DNA of 64,000 nucleotides from contig JAOACS010000021.1 of NCBI GenBank assembly GCA_026417655.1, forward strand, positions 186,001 to 250,000, written 5' to 3'. Shown piece by piece: positions 45,197 through 55,055 of this stretch (positions are counted from its first letter, which is position 1; every line of letters starts with the position of its first letter). Source of the DNA: Syntrophobacterales bacterium. GTDB taxonomy: Bacteria > Desulfobacterota > Syntrophobacteria > Syntrophobacterales > Thermodesulforhabdaceae. The translations under genes and the position numbers were made by a program. Under the pieces are notes generated by a model that saw only the letters and a program-made list of their open reading frames with translations, was not told the origin of the DNA and searched no databases.

Positions 45197-46417
45197 ATGG
45201 CCATACCTGTCCTCAAAGGAAAAACACTACTTCTTGGCATAACGGGAAGTATTGCAGCCTATAAGGCTTTAGATCTCATAAGGAGACTTAAGGAAGAGGG
45301 GGTAGATGTTCATGTCGTTATGACGAAATCTGCTTGCCAATTTATCACTCCCCTTACTGTCCAAACCCTTTCTGAGAATGCTGTAGCGATAGATCTCTTT
45401 TCTTTAAGAGAAGAGGCAGACATTGGTCACATAAAATTGGCTAGGATGGCCGATTTAGTGGTCATTGCTCCTGCCACAGCAAACATTCTGGCTAAGGCGG
45501 CCTCCGGCATAGCGGACGATTACTTGTCAACAATCCTCCTTGCTACGAGAGCTCCTGTCGTTATGTGTCCTGCCATGAATCCAGCAATGTACGAAAACCC
45601 GGCAACTCAAAAAAACATAGAAATCCTCAAAGGCAGAAATATATTGGTCGTAGAACCAGACTCTGGATCCATGGCCTGTGGGGAAGAAGGTCGAGGACGC
45701 TTTCCACCGATTGACCTTATTATCGAAGCTATATCAAAGAAACTTACACCACCTACCTGGAAAGATCTTAAGGTTCTCGTCTCTGCAGGCCCTACGAGAG
45801 AATTTTTCGATCCGGTTAGATTTATTTCCAACCCCTCTAGTGGTAAAATGGGATATGCTATAGCCAGAGCTGCCATCAGGCGCTCTGCTATGGTCCACCT
45901 GCTTACAGGTCCCGTAAGTATCCCACCCCCCTACGGGGTTACAATACACAATGTGACATCAGCCATGGAAATGTATAACCGAGCTATGGAGCTCGCTCCA
46001 GAAATGGACATTATCATCATGGCGGCGGCTGTAGGTGACTATCGTCCTGAGAAGATCTCGACTAAAAAGGTAAAAAAGACAGAAAAGGCTCTTGCCATAA
46101 CCCTAATTCCAAATCCCGATATAATAGCCGCGATAGGTAAGATTAAAAAACCACAGCAGATCACCGTGGGATTTGCCGCCGAAACCGATAATATATTGGA
46201 AAATGCCTCACAAAAGCTCATCCATAAAAATCTCGATCTTATTGTCGCAAACGATGTAACAAGACCGGATTCGGGTTTCTGCGTCGATACAAATCGGGTA
46301 AAAATTCTTCTAAGAGACGGAAGTATCCTAGAACTTCCCTGTCTTCCCAAGGAGGAAGTAGCAGAAAAACTTCTTGACGTCATAGAAGATCTAAGGCGAA
46401 GGCGAGATGGAATCTAA
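45197..46417 (+). CDS. coaBC: Bifunctional phosphopantothenoylcysteine decarboxylase / phosphopantothenate-cysteine ligase
   Basis: CoaBC makes 4'-phosphopantetheine in coenzyme A synthesis. The 406-residue protein has the FMN-dependent CoaC half (ITGSIAAYKALDLIR near 12-26, the conserved PAMNPAMYENPATQ, and the active Cys in ACGEEGRGR near 155-163) and the CTP-dependent CoaB half with SAGPTREFFDPVRFISN. Its 3' end overlaps the udg start by 11 bases. Confidence 0.95.
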   Translation: MAIPVLKGKTLLLGITGSIAAYKALDLIRRLKEEGVDVHVVMTKSACQFITPLTVQTLSENAVAIDLFSLREEADIGHIKLARMADLVVIAPATANILAKAASGIADDYLSTILLATRAPVVMCPAMNPAMYENPATQKNIEILKGRNILVVEPDSGSMACGEEGRGRFPPIDLIIEAISKKLTPPTWKDLKVLVSAGPTREFFDPVRFISNPSSGKMGYAIARAAIRRSAMVHLLTGPVSIPPPYGVTIHNVTSAMEMYNRAMELAPEMDIIIMAAAVGDYRPEKISTKKVKKTEKALAITLIPNPDIIAAIGKIKKPQQITVGFAAETDNILENASQKLIHKNLDLIVANDVTRPDSGFCVDTNRVKILLRDGSILELPCLPKEEVAEKLLDVIEDLRRRRDGI

Positions 46418-47111
46418 TAAAAAAACTCAGAACGTCTTAGTAAGGATTGAAGAGACCGTTAGGTGGCTAGAAACCCTATGTAAAAACTGGGAATTCTTCG
46501 GCGTAGAAATGGTAAGTAGGACCATTACTCCTATTACCAATCAAGGAAAGAATCCCTCTGAGGAATTGGCTAAGCTAGGAAAAACCCTTGAAGGTTGCAC
46601 ACGTTGCCGGCTATCTGAAGGTCGCACTCACATTGTATTCGGTGATGGCAACCCGGATGCCCAGTTAGTATTTGTCGGAGAAGGCCCTGGTCACGAAGAG
46701 GATATCCAAGGACTTCCCTTTGTAGGACAGGCTGGGAGGCTTTTAACAAAAATGATCCACTCTATTGGGCTTTCCAGGAAGGAAGTTTACATCTGTAATG
46801 TAGTAAAGTGCCGTCCTCCACAGAATAGAACTCCTCTTACTGATGAGATCGCCACCTGTAGTCCCTTTCTACTTAGGCAACTGGAGATCATACAACCAAA
46901 GGTTATATGCGCCCTTGGAGCCTGTGCCGTAGAAACTCTTCTAAAAACCAGGCAACCAATAAACAGAATTCGTAGAAAGCTTTTTAAATGGCAAAATATT
47001 TTTGTCGTTGCCACCTTCCATCCCGCATACCTCCTGAGAAATCCCATAGAAAAGAGAAAAGCCTGGGAGGATCTTTTAATCATAAAAAAACTTCTAATGG
47101 AGGGAACTTAG
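46407..47111 (+). CDS. udg: Type 4 uracil-DNA glycosylase (4Fe-4S)
   Basis: It removes uracil from DNA as the first step of base-excision repair. The 234 residues contain cluster cysteines in CTRC near 62-65 and two further Cys (VVKC near 134 and ATC near 150), the GEGPGHEEDIQGLPFVGQAG motif near 90-109 and the FHPAYLLRNP segment near the C-terminus. These identify the family 4 thermophile/anaerobe type rather than E. coli Ung. A roughly 45-residue N-terminal extension precedes the core. Confidence 0.92.
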   Translation: MESNKKTQNVLVRIEETVRWLETLCKNWEFFGVEMVSRTITPITNQGKNPSEELAKLGKTLEGCTRCRLSEGRTHIVFGDGNPDAQLVFVGEGPGHEEDIQGLPFVGQAGRLLTKMIHSIGLSRKEVYICNVVKCRPPQNRTPLTDEIATCSPFLLRQLEIIQPKVICALGACAVETLLKTRQPINRIRRKLFKWQNIFVVATFHPAYLLRNPIEKRKAWEDLLIIKKLLMEGT

Positions 47112-47114
47112 AAA

Positions 47115-48443
47115 ATGCGCTTTAAGTTGTTCAAAGAGCTTTTGTTTGTCTCTTTCATACTCCTTGCTTGGGGTGTTGGATTTACAGGAGATGAAACTTT
47201 TTCTCAAAAAAAGAGTGCCTCCCAACCCCATTATTACGCGATATCCATCCAGGATACCATTAACCCGGCCACTCAAGAATTTCTAGAACAGGCCATAGAT
47301 CGGGCAAAAGAAAGTAACGCTGAATTCCTATTAGTTCTTCTAGACACCCCCGGAGGATTAATGACATCTATGCGAAAGATGGTTCAGGCCATAATGAGTG
47401 CCCCTGTTCCCGTTGTGGTATTTGTTTATCCTCCCGGTGCTCAGGCCGCTTCAGCAGGAGTACTCATAACCGCCGCAGCAGATATCGCAGCGATGGCACC
47501 AGGTACGAACATAGGGGCAGCTCATCCTGTAACGGGCTCAGGAGAAGACGTGCCAAAGACTATGAACGAAAAGGTCGTAAACGACATGGTGGCCTTTGCA
47601 AAAAGCATTGCGGAGGAAAGATTCAGAAATGCCCAGTGGCTTGAAAAGGCTATAAGAGAGAGCGTATCCGCCACAGCCATAGAGGCATATAAACTAAATA
47701 TTATAGACCTAGTAGCTCAGGATATACCCGATCTATTACAAAAAATAGATGGAAAGGAGGTCCAAAGGAAAGGCTTAAAAAAAACTATAAAGACAACAGG
47801 GCTTGAAGCAAGAAGAATTGAACCTGGCTTAGGACACAAGATCCTTAAGACCATAAGCAATCCCACAATAGCTTACATCCTACTAATGATAGGGCTTGCA
47901 GGTCTATACTTTGAACTGTCCCAGCCAGGGGCTGTATTACCAGGCGTTGTAGGGGCAATAGCCCTTATACTTGCCTTTTACGCCCTTCAAACACTTCCTG
48001 TAAACTACGCAGGTTTTCTTTTCATACTTCTAGCTATTATCCTCTTCATACTGGAAATAAAAATAAGCTCCTACGGTATGTTGGCCATTGCAGGACTAAT
48101 CTCAATAACCCTTGGCTCAATTATGCTTTTTAGAGCACCTTCCGGGAAGATGATGCTTCCCTACTCGGTTTTGATCCCTTCGGTAATAGGGATAAGCCTC
48201 TTCTTCATTATTGTGGCAGCGCTTACCTATAGAGCTCAACGTATGAAACCAAAAATTGGAATGGAAGCTCTCATAGGAGCCCGAGGCATTGTAGAAGAGG
48301 CTCTTATGCCGACAGGAAAGGTCTTTGTAGAAGGAGAACTATGGAATGCCGAAAGCGATGAGTTCATTCCCAAAGGAAGTGAAGTAGAAGTTGTGGAAAT
48401 TCACAATTTAAGGTTGCGTGTAAAAAAAATCGATGTTAAATAA
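47115..48443 (+). CDS. nfeD: NfeD long form: membrane serine protease of ClpP/SppA type
   Basis: Long NfeD proteins join a periplasmic ClpP-like serine protease to a membrane segment and a small OB-fold domain and act with stomatin-like proteins at the membrane. The 442-residue product has a signal-anchor (about 8-24), a protease domain (about 40-235; catalytic-type Ser in AQAASAGVLI near 112-121, with GGLMTSMR upstream), four to five helices (about 255-375) and the C-terminal NfeD OB fold. The slipin gene follows 71 bases later, the standard pairing. Confidence 0.92.
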   Translation: MRFKLFKELLFVSFILLAWGVGFTGDETFSQKKSASQPHYYAISIQDTINPATQEFLEQAIDRAKESNAEFLLVLLDTPGGLMTSMRKMVQAIMSAPVPVVVFVYPPGAQAASAGVLITAAADIAAMAPGTNIGAAHPVTGSGEDVPKTMNEKVVNDMVAFAKSIAEERFRNAQWLEKAIRESVSATAIEAYKLNIIDLVAQDIPDLLQKIDGKEVQRKGLKKTIKTTGLEARRIEPGLGHKILKTISNPTIAYILLMIGLAGLYFELSQPGAVLPGVVGAIALILAFYALQTLPVNYAGFLFILLAIILFILEIKISSYGMLAIAGLISITLGSIMLFRAPSGKMMLPYSVLIPSVIGISLFFIIVAALTYRAQRMKPKIGMEALIGARGIVEEALMPTGKVFVEGELWNAESDEFIPKGSEVEVVEIHNLRLRVKKIDVK

Positions 48444-48514
48444 AACTAATCTTTGTTCTGGATGGCTAACCGCAGAAAAAATTAGGCGGAAGAGCTACAG
48501 ATGGGAGGAGAAGG

Positions 48515-49285
48515 ATGTATGGAATTATTTTGCTGATAATACTTGCAATCATCTTTCTGGCCAACGCTATTAAGGTGCTCAAGGAATACGAACGAGGAGT
48601 AATTTTTCGACTCGGAAGAGTTATCGGTGCAAAGGGACCAGGATTGATTTTGCTTATTCCTCTAATTGATCGAATGCAAAAGGTAAGTCTTCGCCTGGTA
48701 ACAATGGATGTGGCTCCCCAGGACGTAATAACAAGAGACAATGTTTCCATTAAAGTAAATGCAGTTGTTTATTTCAGGGTAATAGACCCTGTTAAGGCTG
48801 TGATTTCTGTTGAAAATTATCTTTTTGCCACAAGCCAGTTGGCTCAAACAACACTAAGGAGTGTTTGTGGACAGGCGGAACTAGACGAACTTCTTGCTGA
48901 AAGGGACAAAATAAATACCCACTTACAGGAAATTCTCGACAAACACACAGATCCATGGGGTATTAAAGTAACGGTTGTAGAACTCAAGCACATCGACCTA
49001 CCTCAGGAAATGCAACGAGCAATGGCAAAACAGGCAGAGGCAGAAAGAGAAAGACGAGCGAAGATCATTGGTGCAGAAGGTGAATATCAAGCTGCCCAGA
49101 AGCTCGCTGATGCAGCAGAGATAATCCAGAAATACCCTGTGGCTCTTCAGCTCCGTTACCTACAGACCCTTAGAGAAATTGCTGCAGAGAATAATTCTAC
49201 AACTCTCTTTCCAATACCGATAGACATCTTAACTCCTTTCATGCAGCTTGCAAAGCAGAAGCTAATTGGACCAGATAACAAATAG
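48515..49285 (+). CDS. Slipin/stomatin-like SPFH protein
   Basis: An SPFH scaffold protein of 256 residues that partners NfeD at the inner membrane. It has a short N-terminal membrane segment (about 2-20) then the SPFH/band-7 core: [13 protein letters not shown] near 24-36, [15 protein letters not shown] near 70-85 and a helical coiled coil after about 165 ([20 protein letters not shown]). GGGAGGAG lies just before its ATG. Confidence 0.94.
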   Translation: MYGIILLIILAIIFLANAIKVLKEYERGVIFRLGRVIGAKGPGLILLIPLIDRMQKVSLRLVTMDVAPQDVITRDNVSIKVNAVVYFRVIDPVKAVISVENYLFATSQLAQTTLRSVCGQAELDELLAERDKINTHLQEILDKHTDPWGIKVTVVELKHIDLPQEMQRAMAKQAEAERERRAKIIGAEGEYQAAQKLADAAEIIQKYPVALQLRYLQTLREIAAENNSTTLFPIPIDILTPFMQLAKQKLIGPDNK

Positions 49286-49332
49286 ACGAAGGGGCACTAT
49301 ATCCAATCTAACTAGAAAGGAGAGATCACAAT

Positions 49333-49662
49333 ATGGGGAAGAAGGAGAAGACACAGAAGGAGAAACCTCTGGAGAAGTTAACTGCAAAGGAGCTAAGGGA
49401 AATCGCCTTACAGATTGAGGGTGTTACTGGCGTTCATGGAATGAATAAAGATGAGCTTATAAGCGTTATCAAAAAGGCTCGGGGCATAGTTGATGAGAAG
49501 AAAAAGGCAACCACTATAGACGTAAGGGCCCTCAAGGCCAAAATTAAGGAGCTAAAAGTTAAGCGCGAAGAAGCTCTCCTCTCAGGAGATAGAGAAGCGG
49601 TAGAAAAACTCAGGAAGGCCATAAGTAGACTTAAGAAAAAAACACGACGGGCTGCCGCCTAG
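49333..49662 (+). CDS. Small basic protein with Rho-N/SAP-like domain
   Basis: A 109-residue, strongly basic protein. Residues about 13-48 (LEKLTAKELREIALQIEGVTG to ELISVIKKA) resemble the Rho N-terminal/SAP-like helix-extension-helix fold found at the start of transcription terminator Rho and in some small proteins. The remainder is a charged helical hairpin ending in a Lys/Arg tail, suitable for nucleic-acid or ribosome contact. AGAAAGGAGA precedes the ATG. Its role in this run is unknown. Confidence 0.7.
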   Translation: MGKKEKTQKEKPLEKLTAKELREIALQIEGVTGVHGMNKDELISVIKKARGIVDEKKKATTIDVRALKAKIKELKVKREEALLSGDREAVEKLRKAISRLKKKTRRAAA

Positions 49663-49681
49663 ATTAGGAAAGAGGTGGGAA

Positions 49682-50254
49682 ATGGGCAGTTCAGCGATCA
49701 TGTCTAGAGAGAAAGCGCTGGAGCTTCTCTCGACCTACGTTAGCTCAGAGCATCTAATAAAACACTCCATTGCAACAGAGGCCATTATGCGAGAGCTAGC
49801 GGAGGAGTTGGGAGCAGACAAAGATCTATGGGGACTTGCTGGATTACTTCATGATCTCGACTATGAAATGACAAAAGAGATACCCCATGAACATGGCAAA
49901 AAGACAGCTGAACTGCTCGCCCCCTTTAATCTACCTATGGAGCTTATACACTCCATAATGCGCCATAATGCGGAAGTTCTCAATCTTACACGGGAAACCC
50001 CTATGGACTTTGCTCTTACTGCAGCTGAGACTATAACCGGTCTTATTGTGGCCGCAACGCTTGTCAGTCCCGAAAAGCGCATTGCGAAGCTCAAGGCCGA
50101 ATCCGTTAGAAAACGTATGAAAAGTAAGGACTTTGCAAGAAATGTCAGTAGAGAGCACATTATGCTCTGTGAGCATCTTGGAATGGATATAATGCGTTTT
50201 ATTGATTTAAGCATTAAAGCAATGCAGAGGGTATCAGAATCATTAGGATTATGA
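49682..50254 (+). CDS. HD-domain (HDIG) phosphohydrolase-like protein
   Basis: A 190-residue single-domain HD protein with the metal motif H...LLHDLDYE (about 57-64) and further His/Asp ligands in PHEHGKKTAELLAPFNLPMELIHSIMRHNAE. The substrate, if any, is unknown; close relatives are found in anaerobes with no assigned role. Its end overlaps the upstream frame of the following small gene, and it sits immediately before the pyruvate-carboxylase-type genes. Confidence 0.85.
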   Translation: MGSSAIMSREKALELLSTYVSSEHLIKHSIATEAIMRELAEELGADKDLWGLAGLLHDLDYEMTKEIPHEHGKKTAELLAPFNLPMELIHSIMRHNAEVLNLTRETPMDFALTAAETITGLIVAATLVSPEKRIAKLKAESVRKRMKSKDFARNVSREHIMLCEHLGMDIMRFIDLSIKAMQRVSESLGL

Positions 50255-50268
50255 AGGGAGTATGCCCA

Positions 50269-50493
50269 ATGAAAACCCATAAAGAAAAAGTTGTAGCTGC
50301 TATAACCGGGGCGATTACCATGTATCTCGAAGCTGAGAGACAGGTTCCAATACAGCCCGAAACACTCCCGAGAGAAGTTATTCCAGCTCCTATGGTAGCG
50401 AAACCCTTCCAAATTCCTAGTTCTTGGGTAATCGCAGGCCGTCAAGCAGCTATGGAAATGAGGCGATTGTTACAAATGAGAATGTTAAGATAA
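50269..50493 (+). CDS. Small soluble protein resembling decarboxylase gamma/delta subunits
   Basis: A 74-residue protein directly upstream of pycB. It has VVAAITGAITMYLEAE at the start and a C-terminal SSWVIAGRQAAMEMRRLL stretch, the pattern seen at the cytosolic end of small OadG/MmdD-type subunits of biotin-dependent sodium-pump decarboxylases. Unlike those it lacks a membrane helix. ATG 50269 is preferred over 50251 because AAGGGAG lies eight bases upstream. The likely role is binding the PycB protein, which would be inference. Confidence 0.6.
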   Translation: MKTHKEKVVAAITGAITMYLEAERQVPIQPETLPREVIPAPMVAKPFQIPSSWVIAGRQAAMEMRRLLQMRMLR

Positions 50494-50543
50494 CAGACAT
50501 GGTGCTACACCAGAGGAACTCTTATTAAAAAGGAGTAAAATTT

Positions 50544-52553
50544 ATGGCTCGACAACATGGGGAGTTGATCGCAGGACTTCTAGACCGTGATCAGGTAGAA
50601 GTCACTAATCCGATCAAGATTCAGGATTTGACATTTCGAGACGGTCACCAGTCTCTATTTGCTACGAGGGGACGAACGGAAGACTTTATCCCCATAGCGG
50701 AAGATATGGACAAAGTGGGTTTTTACTCCATGGAAGTTTGGGGCGGTGCAACCTTCGACACAATGCACCGATTCCTTGCTGAAGATCCATGGGAACGTAT
50801 TAGAACCTTAAAGAAATACATAAAAAATACCCCCTTTTCCATGCTTCTTCGAGGACAAAATCTTGTAGGTTATAGAAATTATCCTGACGATGTCGCAGAG
50901 GCTTTTGTGGAAAGAGCCTGCATAAACGGTATTGATATCTTCAGAGTATTTGATGCCCTAAACGACTTTAGGAACTTTGAAACGGTTGTTAAGATAATCA
51001 AGAAATTTGGAAAGCACTTCCAGGGGACCATTTGTTATTCTCTCACTGAACCTAGGATGGGAGGCCCGGTCTATAACCTCGAGTATTATATCAATAAAGC
51101 GAAAGAGCTCGAGGACATGGGTGCAGACACAATCTGTATAAAAGACATGGCAGGTCTCATAGCTCCATACGACGCCTATGAACTGGTCAAAGCTCTTAAG
51201 GAGGTTACAAAGCTTCCCATTCATCTCCACAGCCATTTCACCTCTGGTATGGCCGATATGTCCCTTTTGAAAGCCATTGAAGCTGGCGTTGACATTGTAG
51301 ATACGTGTCTATCTCCTTGGGCCTATAGAACATCCCATCCAGCCGTCGAACCCCTTGTTGTTACGCTACGAGGCACAAATCGAGATCCAGGCTTTGATCT
51401 TAAGCTCCTTGCCAAGTGTAGTGAATATCTCGAGAAGATCTCCCCCAAATATAAACATCTACTCGATGACCGTATATCCATTATAGATATCAATGTCCTG
51501 CTACATCAGACTCCTGGCGGTATGTTATCAAACCTTGTCAATCAGCTCCGAGAGATGGACGCTCTTGACAAATTGGATGAAGTTTTCAAACAACTTCCCA
51601 TTGTCCGCCGAGAACTTGGTCAGGTTCCCCTAGTAACTCCAACGAGCCAGATAGTTGGTATTCAAACTGTAAACAATGTCCTGTTCGACACTCCCGACGA
51701 GCGCTATAAAATGATAACAGCTCAAGTAAAGGATCTTTGCTACGGACTTTATGGAAAAACTCCCGTTCCAATAGATCCAGAGGTTCAAAAGAAGGCACTC
51801 AAAGGCTATCCTAGGGGAGAAACTCCTATAGATTGTCGTCCTGCAGATATCCTTGAACCTGAGCTAGAAAAGGCTAAAAAGGAAGTTGAAGGATTGGCCA
51901 AAGACATCGACGATGTGCTTATATACGCCCTATTTCCAACAACGGGAAAACGTTTCCTAAAGTGGAAATATGGGCTTGAACCGATACCTGATGAAGTAAA
52001 GCCTAAGACATTGGAAGACGTTAAGAGGGAAGAAGAACTAATTAAAAAAGCAAAGGCGGGGTTGCTCGTGGAAAAGGTAAAAAAAGAAACACCAGCAAAG
52101 GGTCCTGGAATCAGAAAGTTTAATGTGTTCGTTGATGGTGAGTATTTTGAAGTCGAGGTGGAAGAAATAGGTGGGGTTCCAACTGCGATTACTGTAGCTC
52201 AACAGGTAGCCCCATCGGTGCCTCCTCCTAAGCCTGTGACACCAGTAGCACCACCACCTCCTCCGCCCCCTCCACCTCCACCATCTGCTCCAGCTCCTAC
52301 GCCATCGGCTCCACCGAAACCCAAAGCTCCAACAACGTCGGGTGTTGCGATTGAAGCTCCTATGCCTGGCATGATTGTTCGATATGAGGTCGAAGAGGGA
52401 GCTCAGGTTAAAGAGGGAGATGTTATTCTCGTACTCGAAGCGATGAAGATGGAAAATACTATTACAACACCAATTTCGGGAACGGTGAAAAAGATTAACT
52501 TCAAGCCCGGAGATAGTGTCCAAAAGGGTGATGTGCTAGCAGTTATCGAATAA
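50544..52553 (+). CDS. pycB: Pyruvate carboxylase subunit B / oxaloacetate decarboxylase alpha-type protein with biotin domain
   Basis: A carboxyltransferase plus biotinyl carrier of 669 residues. The first part has the DRE-TIM fold start FRDGHQSLFATRGR near 33-46 and the HLHSHFTSGM zinc site near 229-238. A Pro/Ala-rich linker (about 560-595) leads to a lipoyl-like domain with EAMKM, whose Lys635 is the biotin site 35 residues from the C-terminus. It transfers CO2 between carboxybiotin and pyruvate/oxaloacetate. No biotin carboxylase (pycA) and no OadB sodium pump are in the window. A perfect hairpin and mdh follow. Confidence 0.9.
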   Translation: MARQHGELIAGLLDRDQVEVTNPIKIQDLTFRDGHQSLFATRGRTEDFIPIAEDMDKVGFYSMEVWGGATFDTMHRFLAEDPWERIRTLKKYIKNTPFSMLLRGQNLVGYRNYPDDVAEAFVERACINGIDIFRVFDALNDFRNFETVVKIIKKFGKHFQGTICYSLTEPRMGGPVYNLEYYINKAKELEDMGADTICIKDMAGLIAPYDAYELVKALKEVTKLPIHLHSHFTSGMADMSLLKAIEAGVDIVDTCLSPWAYRTSHPAVEPLVVTLRGTNRDPGFDLKLLAKCSEYLEKISPKYKHLLDDRISIIDINVLLHQTPGGMLSNLVNQLREMDALDKLDEVFKQLPIVRRELGQVPLVTPTSQIVGIQTVNNVLFDTPDERYKMITAQVKDLCYGLYGKTPVPIDPEVQKKALKGYPRGETPIDCRPADILEPELEKAKKEVEGLAKDIDDVLIYALFPTTGKRFLKWKYGLEPIPDEVKPKTLEDVKREEELIKKAKAGLLVEKVKKETPAKGPGIRKFNVFVDGEYFEVEVEEIGGVPTAITVAQQVAPSVPPPKPVTPVAPPPPPPPPPPPSAPAPTPSAPPKPKAPTTSGVAIEAPMPGMIVRYEVEEGAQVKEGDVILVLEAMKMENTITTPISGTVKKINFKPGDSVQKGDVLAVIE

Positions 52554-52561
52554 CCCGAGAA

Positions 52562-52592
52562 GGGACGTTGTCACCCTAATAGACAACGTCCC
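52562..52592 (+). promoter_or_regulatory. Perfect hairpin between pycB and mdh
   Basis: A perfect 11-bp stem (52562-52572 with 52582-52592) with a 9-base loop separates pycB from mdh. It is followed by a mixed, not T-rich, segment, so it is unlikely to be a strong terminator and may shape the pycB/mdh mRNA ratio. Confidence 0.55.
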
Positions 52593-52619
52593 CTTAACTA
52601 TTTAAAGGAGGCACGATAA

Positions 52620-53555
<936 letters not shown>

Positions 53556-53564
53556 TACCAAACC

Positions 53565-55055
53565 TCAAGGGGCAGGTCTATGGGCCTGCCTTAATTGTTC
53601 AGAAGCCTTCTTCACAAAGGGGATTTTCACTATTATTGTTGTGCCCTTGTTTTCTTCCGACTCAACAAGAACTTCTCCCTCATGGGTTTCTACTATTGAT
53701 TTTACAATGGCAAGACCTAAACCCGTGCCTTTTTCTTTTGTTGTAAAAAAGGGACGAAAGATTTTATCTTTTAAATTTTCCGGTATCCCCGTGCCCGTGT
53801 CAGAAACCTTTACCGAGCAAAATGATTCGGTAGTCTCAACATCAACAGTAAGTCTTCCACCCTTCGGCATGGCCTGTAAGGCATTAACGAAAAGATTATA
53901 AAAGACACGATGTAATAACATTGGATCTCCATTGATAATCACAGACCTTGATAAACCATTCCTATACCTTTTCTCTACCTCAATCCCTCTTTCCCTACTC
54001 TGCGACTCAATAAAGGATACGGATTCATCAAGAAGATCTTCAATAGAAATGGAAACAAACTGAGGATCCTTAGGACGAGCAAAATCTAAAAATTCAGTCA
54101 CTATATTGTTAAGTCTAGTGGCCTCATCAACAATAATTCTAGCAAGGCGTTGGTTCTTATCCCCCTCAAGGCGGTTACGCATAAGGGATGCTGTGCTGTG
54201 GATAATACCAAGAGGATTTTTAATCTCGTGAGAAACCGAAGCGATCATCTCACCTAAGGTGGCAAGATGTTCAGCCCTTTGGAGTCTTTCTCTTAATTTT
54301 AGTCTCTCCACAGCTCTCTTTTCTATAATCTTTTCTGCCCTTTTTGCGAAGAAGAGTAGGGCGAAAAGAAGAATGCCTACAAATAGAGTCACCGAACCGA
54401 TAACAATCCATTGAAATCCAAATATCTTTTCATAATCGGCGGAAACATCTTGAATGATCTCAAAAACAGCAACCGTTCCTACGATCTCCCGATGAGATTC
54501 TAACTCTATCATTCCCACCCACATAGGAATGTAAGTGGTAAGTGTCCTCTTTCTATCTCCCCAGGGCCACTCAAACCCCAAGAAAGATCTCCCTCCATCA
54601 AATACTGATACAACCTCGCCTTTCAAGGCCTGCTTAAAGGGTTCTCCGATTTTCTTTCTTATGCCCAAGGTGTCGTCGTAGGATGTACTGTAGGTAAGAG
54701 TTTCCAGAAGGTCGTATATATTTACTCTCTCCACGGGAAACCCATGGATCGTGCTCTTGACTATTTGATCAAGCTTCCTATACTGGGCAGGCATACTAAG
54801 CTTAATTTCGCCCTCTGTAGCAAGAACTTCCAGTATAAAGTCCTTCACCACGCGATAATTTAGGTTTTTGGCTAAAAGTGCTGCATTTTCTTCACTTTTC
54901 CTCAAAACAATCTTTTTAGCCCCCATAGCTATAAAACTTGAAAAAACAAAGGCTCCTACCAACAAAACACAGAGTCCAACAACGGAAAGATATTTGACCA
55001 GTTTGAAAGGCTTAATCGATTCAAGTTCCCTATGGGGAGCTTTTACCTTTTCCAT
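53565..55055 (-). CDS. Membrane sensor histidine kinase (orphan, NtrB/ZraS-like transmitter)
   Basis: The 496-residue protein has two membrane helices (about 22-45 and 222-245) flanking an extracytoplasmic sensor of about 175 residues. The cytosolic part has the H-box SHEIKNPLG, N-box NLFVNALQAM, G1 DTGTGIPE, F FFTTK and G2 GTGLGLAI boxes, all intact. No response-regulator gene is adjacent on either side. Its start overlaps the pgi stop by 13 bases; the extracytoplasmic region does not show a PAS/Cache pattern that I can assign with confidence. Confidence 0.9.
   Translation of the reverse strand: MEKVKAPHRELESIKPFKLVKYLSVVGLCVLLVGAFVFSSFIAMGAKKIVLRKSEENAALLAKNLNYRVVKDFILEVLATEGEIKLSMPAQYRKLDQIVKSTIHGFPVERVNIYDLLETLTYSTSYDDTLGIRKKIGEPFKQALKGEVVSVFDGGRSFLGFEWPWGDRKRTLTTYIPMWVGMIELESHREIVGTVAVFEIIQDVSADYEKIFGFQWIVIGSVTLFVGILLFALLFFAKRAEKIIEKRAVERLKLRERLQRAEHLATLGEMIASVSHEIKNPLGIIHSTASLMRNRLEGDKNQRLARIIVDEATRLNNIVTEFLDFARPKDPQFVSISIEDLLDESVSFIESQSRERGIEVEKRYRNGLSRSVIINGDPMLLHRVFYNLFVNALQAMPKGGRLTVDVETTESFCSVKVSDTGTGIPENLKDKIFRPFFTTKEKGTGLGLAIVKSIVETHEGEVLVESEENKGTTIIVKIPFVKKASEQLRQAHRPAP
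53569..53592 (+). terminator. Hairpin after mdh, within the 3' end of the convergent kinase gene
   Basis: GGCAGG (53571-53576) pairs with CCTGCC (53585-53590), extended by two G-U pairs, with a loop of eight. The following bases (TTAATTGTT) are only partly T-rich. It overlaps the last codons of the kinase on the minus strand. Confidence 0.4.

Noticed and set aside
49861-50445. Open frame of 194 codons on the minus strand
   Set aside because: Long, but fully antisense to the HD-domain gene and the small pre-pycB gene; composition is Phe/Ser/Arg-rich as expected for a shadow frame.
52240-52320. Repeated CCT/CCA tract that could look like a DNA repeat
   Set aside because: It encodes the Pro/Ala linker of PycB and needs no further explanation.
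52038-52523. Trp/Arg/Ser-rich open frame of 161 codons on the minus strand
   Set aside because: Antisense to the Pro-rich linker and biotin domain of pycB; the odd composition comes from the CCN codons opposite.
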